From assembly GCA_003576765.1 (NCBI GenBank), contig QEVP01000012.1, positions 1 to 64,000 on the forward strand: a stretch of 64,000 nt of DNA, in the 5' to 3' direction. The position numbers were made by a program, and so were the translations under genes. Source of the DNA: Pseudomonadota bacterium (GTDB lineage: Bacteria > Pseudomonadota > Alphaproteobacteria > Rhizobiales > Xanthobacteraceae). The notes under the pieces are model-generated. The model did no database searches and was not told the DNA's origin. It saw only the letters and a list, made by a program, of their open reading frames with translations. Of the stretch, positions 62,219 through 64,000 are shown in pieces (the stretch's first letter is position 1; each line of letters opens with the position of its first letter).

Positions 62219-63067
62219 TCATTTCTCGGTCTCCACCAGCCCGCGCACGAACAGCTTTTGCATGACGACGACGACCGCGACCGGCGGCAGCATCGCCAGC
62301 ACCGCGGTCGCCATCACCACCGGCCACTCGGTCAAGGCGTCGCTCGTGGTGATCATCTTGCGGATGCCGATCTGGATGGTCTGCATGTCGTCGCGGGTGG
62401 TGATCAGGAGCGGCCACAGATACTGGTTCCAGCCATAGATGAACAGGATCACGAACAGCGCCGCGATGTTGGTGCGCGACAACGGCAGCAGCGTATCCTT
62501 GAAGAAGCGCACGGGGCCGGCGCCGTCGATGCGCGAGGCTTCGAGCAATTCGTCCGGCACGGTCATGAAGAACTGCCGGAACAACAGCGTCGCGGTGGCC
62601 GAGGCGATCAGCGGCAGCGTCAGCCCGGAATAGCTGTCGAGCAGGTTCAGGTCGGCGGCGATCTTGTAGGTCGGATAGATGCGCACCTCGACCGGCAGCA
62701 TCAATGTGATGAAGATCAGCCAGAACACCGCCATGCGGAAGCGGAAGCGGAAATAGACGATGGCGTAGGCCGACAGGATCGAGATCGCGATCTTGCCGAC
62801 CGCGATCGCCATCGCCATCACGAACGAGTTGAACAGCATGGTGCCGACCGGCTCGCGGGTCGAGCCCGAGGTGCCGACGAACAGCGTCTTGTAGTAGGTC
62901 TCGAAAAAGAGGTCGCCCGGCAGCAGCGACATCTGGCCGTTGGCGATCGCCGCGTTGTCCTGGGTCGAGGCGACGAAGGCGAGGTAGACGGGAAACGCCA
63001 CCAGCGCGATGCCGACCCACAGGATCAGGTGGGGAATGAGGTTTCCGAAGCGCCGGCGCTCAACCAT
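62219..63067 (-). CDS. ugpE: Glycerol-3-phosphate ABC transporter permease UgpE
   Basis: A 282-residue inner-membrane permease of the MalG/UgpE class with six predicted membrane helices. It has the family EAA motif in EASRIDGAGPVRFFKDTLLPLSRTNIAALFV, which docks to UgpC. The FMTVPDELLEASRIDG segment is typical of UgpE. It is 139 bp downstream of ugpA; the gap is occupied by a palindromic repeat, unusual inside an operon. The substrate assignment rests on family similarity. Confidence 0.92.
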   Translation of the reverse strand: MVERRRFGNLIPHLILWVGIALVAFPVYLAFVASTQDNAAIANGQMSLLPGDLFFETYYKTLFVGTSGSTREPVGTMLFNSFVMAMAIAVGKIAISILSAYAIVYFRFRFRMAVFWLIFITLMLPVEVRIYPTYKIAADLNLLDSYSGLTLPLIASATATLLFRQFFMTVPDELLEASRIDGAGPVRFFKDTLLPLSRTNIAALFVILFIYGWNQYLWPLLITTRDDMQTIQIGIRKMITTSDALTEWPVVMATAVLAMLPPVAVVVVMQKLFVRGLVETEK

Positions 63068-63093
63068 CAGGAATTCTCTCTGAGTGGTCTATT

Positions 63094-63183
63094 CGTCATG
63101 CCCGGCCTTGTGCCGGGCATCCACGACTCTACAAAGGCGCGGCAGGGAAGACGTGGATGGCCGGGACGAGCCCGGCCATGACG
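63094..63183. repeat. CGTCATGCCCGG repeat inside the ugp operon
   Basis: Ends CGTCATGCCCGG and CCCGGCCATGACG. Similar to the repeat at 52389-52478. It lies between ugpA and ugpE. Confidence 0.8.
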
Positions 63184-63206
63184 CTGGAGGAGGGTGCGCT
63201 CGATCA

Positions 63207-64000
63207 TCAGTACGTCACCTTGCGTTCGACGAAGCGGAACTGGATCGCGGTGAGCGCGATGACGATGGCCATCAGGATCACCGACTGCGCCGCCGAGCCG
63301 CCGAGATTGCCGCCGAGCAGGCCGTCGAGATAGACCTTGTAGACCAGCGTTTCGGTGGCCTTGGCCGGACCGCCGCGGGTCATGGTGTCGATGATGCCGA
63401 AGGTGTCGAAGAAGGCGTAGACCACGTTGATGACGATCAGGAAGAAGATCGTCGGCGACAGCAGCGGAAACACGATGGTCCAGAACCGGCGCACCGGGCG
63501 GGCGCCGTCGATCGCGGCGGCCTCGATCACGCTCGAGGGGATCGCCTGAAGCCCGGCGAGGAAGAACAGGAAATTGTAGGAAATCTGCTTCCACACCGAG
63601 GCGAGGATGACGAGCGCCGCCGCCTGATTGCCGTCCAGCAGCGGATTCCAGTCGAAGCCGAGATTGCGCAGGCCCTGCGCCAGCACGCCGAGCGAGGGGT
63701 TGAGCATGAACACCCACAGCACGCCGACCACCGGCGGCGCCACCGCGTAGGGCCAGATCATCAGCGTGCGGTAGGCGGTCGCGCCGCGCAACGGCTTGTC
63801 GGCCATCACCGCGAACAACAGCGCCAGCGACAGCGAGCACACCGCGATCGCCGCCGAGAACACGAAGGTGCGCACCACGGAGTTGAAGTAATCCGGGTCG
63901 CGCAGCAGGTCCTGATAGTTCTCGAACCAGATGAAGGTGGTGGACAGCCCGAAGGCGTCCTGCAGCAGGAACGACTGCCACACTGCCTGCGCCGCCGGCC
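63207..64000 (-). CDS. ugpA: Glycerol-3-phosphate ABC transporter permease UgpA (partial)
   Basis: The C-terminal about 264 codons of a MalF/UgpA-class permease; the 5' end lies beyond the window. Visible parts are the [16 protein letters not shown] segment and several membrane helices, the EAA motif in [24 protein letters not shown] and the [26 protein letters not shown] segment diagnostic of UgpA. A GTG within the window (63983) is probably internal, because homologous sequence continues upstream of it. ugpB, the binding protein, is expected outside the window. Confidence 0.9.
   Translation of the reverse strand, partial: PAAQAVWQSFLLQDAFGLSTTFIWFENYQDLLRDPDYFNSVVRTFVFSAAIAVCSLSLALLFAVMADKPLRGATAYRTLMIWPYAVAPPVVGVLWVFMLNPSLGVLAQGLRNLGFDWNPLLDGNQAAALVILASVWKQISYNFLFFLAGLQAIPSSVIEAAAIDGARPVRRFWTIVFPLLSPTIFFLIVINVVYAFFDTFGIIDTMTRGGPAKATETLVYKVYLDGLLGGNLGGSAAQSVILMAIVIALTAIQFRFVERKVTY

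Overview
The window reads as a chromosomal core region of a GC-rich alphaproteobacterium of the order Hyphomicrobiales (Rhizobiales), most likely near Bradyrhizobium, Rhodopseudomonas or Pseudolabrys. This rests on gene order (secB-dnaQ-coaE-maf-ppsR on one side, rho-mnmE-mnmG-rsmG-parA-parB-holA-lptE-leuS on the other), an OtpR/CenR-type regulator paired with a cyclic-nucleotide-binding protein, a DUF1150/Hsp20 pair with a ROSE-type thermometer, an IalB-family protein, and several families of intergenic palindromic repeats. I see no phage, transposase, CRISPR array or rRNA operon.

Layout. 1-8.4 kb: protease hslVU, an Smr-domain protein, mltA, a Tim44-like protein, secB, then dnaQ, coaE, maf and ppsR. 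8.4-8.9 kb: a 429-bp divergent intergenic region that is the best candidate for the replication origin. 8.9-24.2 kb: hemJ, rho, a DUF255 thioredoxin-fold protein, mnmE, mnmG, rsmG, parA, parB, then holA, lptE, leuS on the other strand, and a YggS-type PLP protein. Two near-consensus parS sites lie at mnmE/mnmG and inside rsmG. 24-31.8 kb: L,D-transpeptidase, response regulator plus cyclic-nucleotide-binding protein, xthA, lolA, ftsK, an aminotransferase. 31.9-43 kb: glnK-amtB with a sigma-54-like promoter, tesB, a Ubi-type hydroxylase, a Trm112-like protein, a LON-domain protein, a CnoX-like thioredoxin, a TerB-like protein, an SDR, a glutamine amidotransferase, tRNA-Ala(CGC), YggT, DUF167, folD. 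43-58.4 kb: M20 peptidase, ppa, GNAT, typA, a pterin dehydratase, DUF1232, quinone reductase, IalB-like protein, rlmN, PAP2 phosphatase, argG, a membrane diguanylate cyclase, an EI24/CysZ-like protein and a YiiX-like hydrolase. 58.7-64 kb: Tat-type amine oxidase, DUF1150, Hsp20 and a ugp-type sugar-phosphate ABC transporter whose ugpA runs off the end.

The genes are mostly housekeeping: protein quality control (HslVU, SecB, Hsp20, CnoX-like), replication and segregation (DnaQ, HolA, ParAB, FtsK), envelope assembly (LolA, LptE, MltA, L,D-transpeptidase), tRNA and rRNA modification, and nitrogen and phosphate handling. The most unusual items are: an in-frame deletion that removes the first half of the Walker A motif of hslU; repeats whose TAG edge supplies the stop codon of several genes; palindromic modules nested inside other palindromic repeats; and a well-formed heat-shock promoter plus RNA thermometer on hsp20. 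I found no clearly new multi-gene system.
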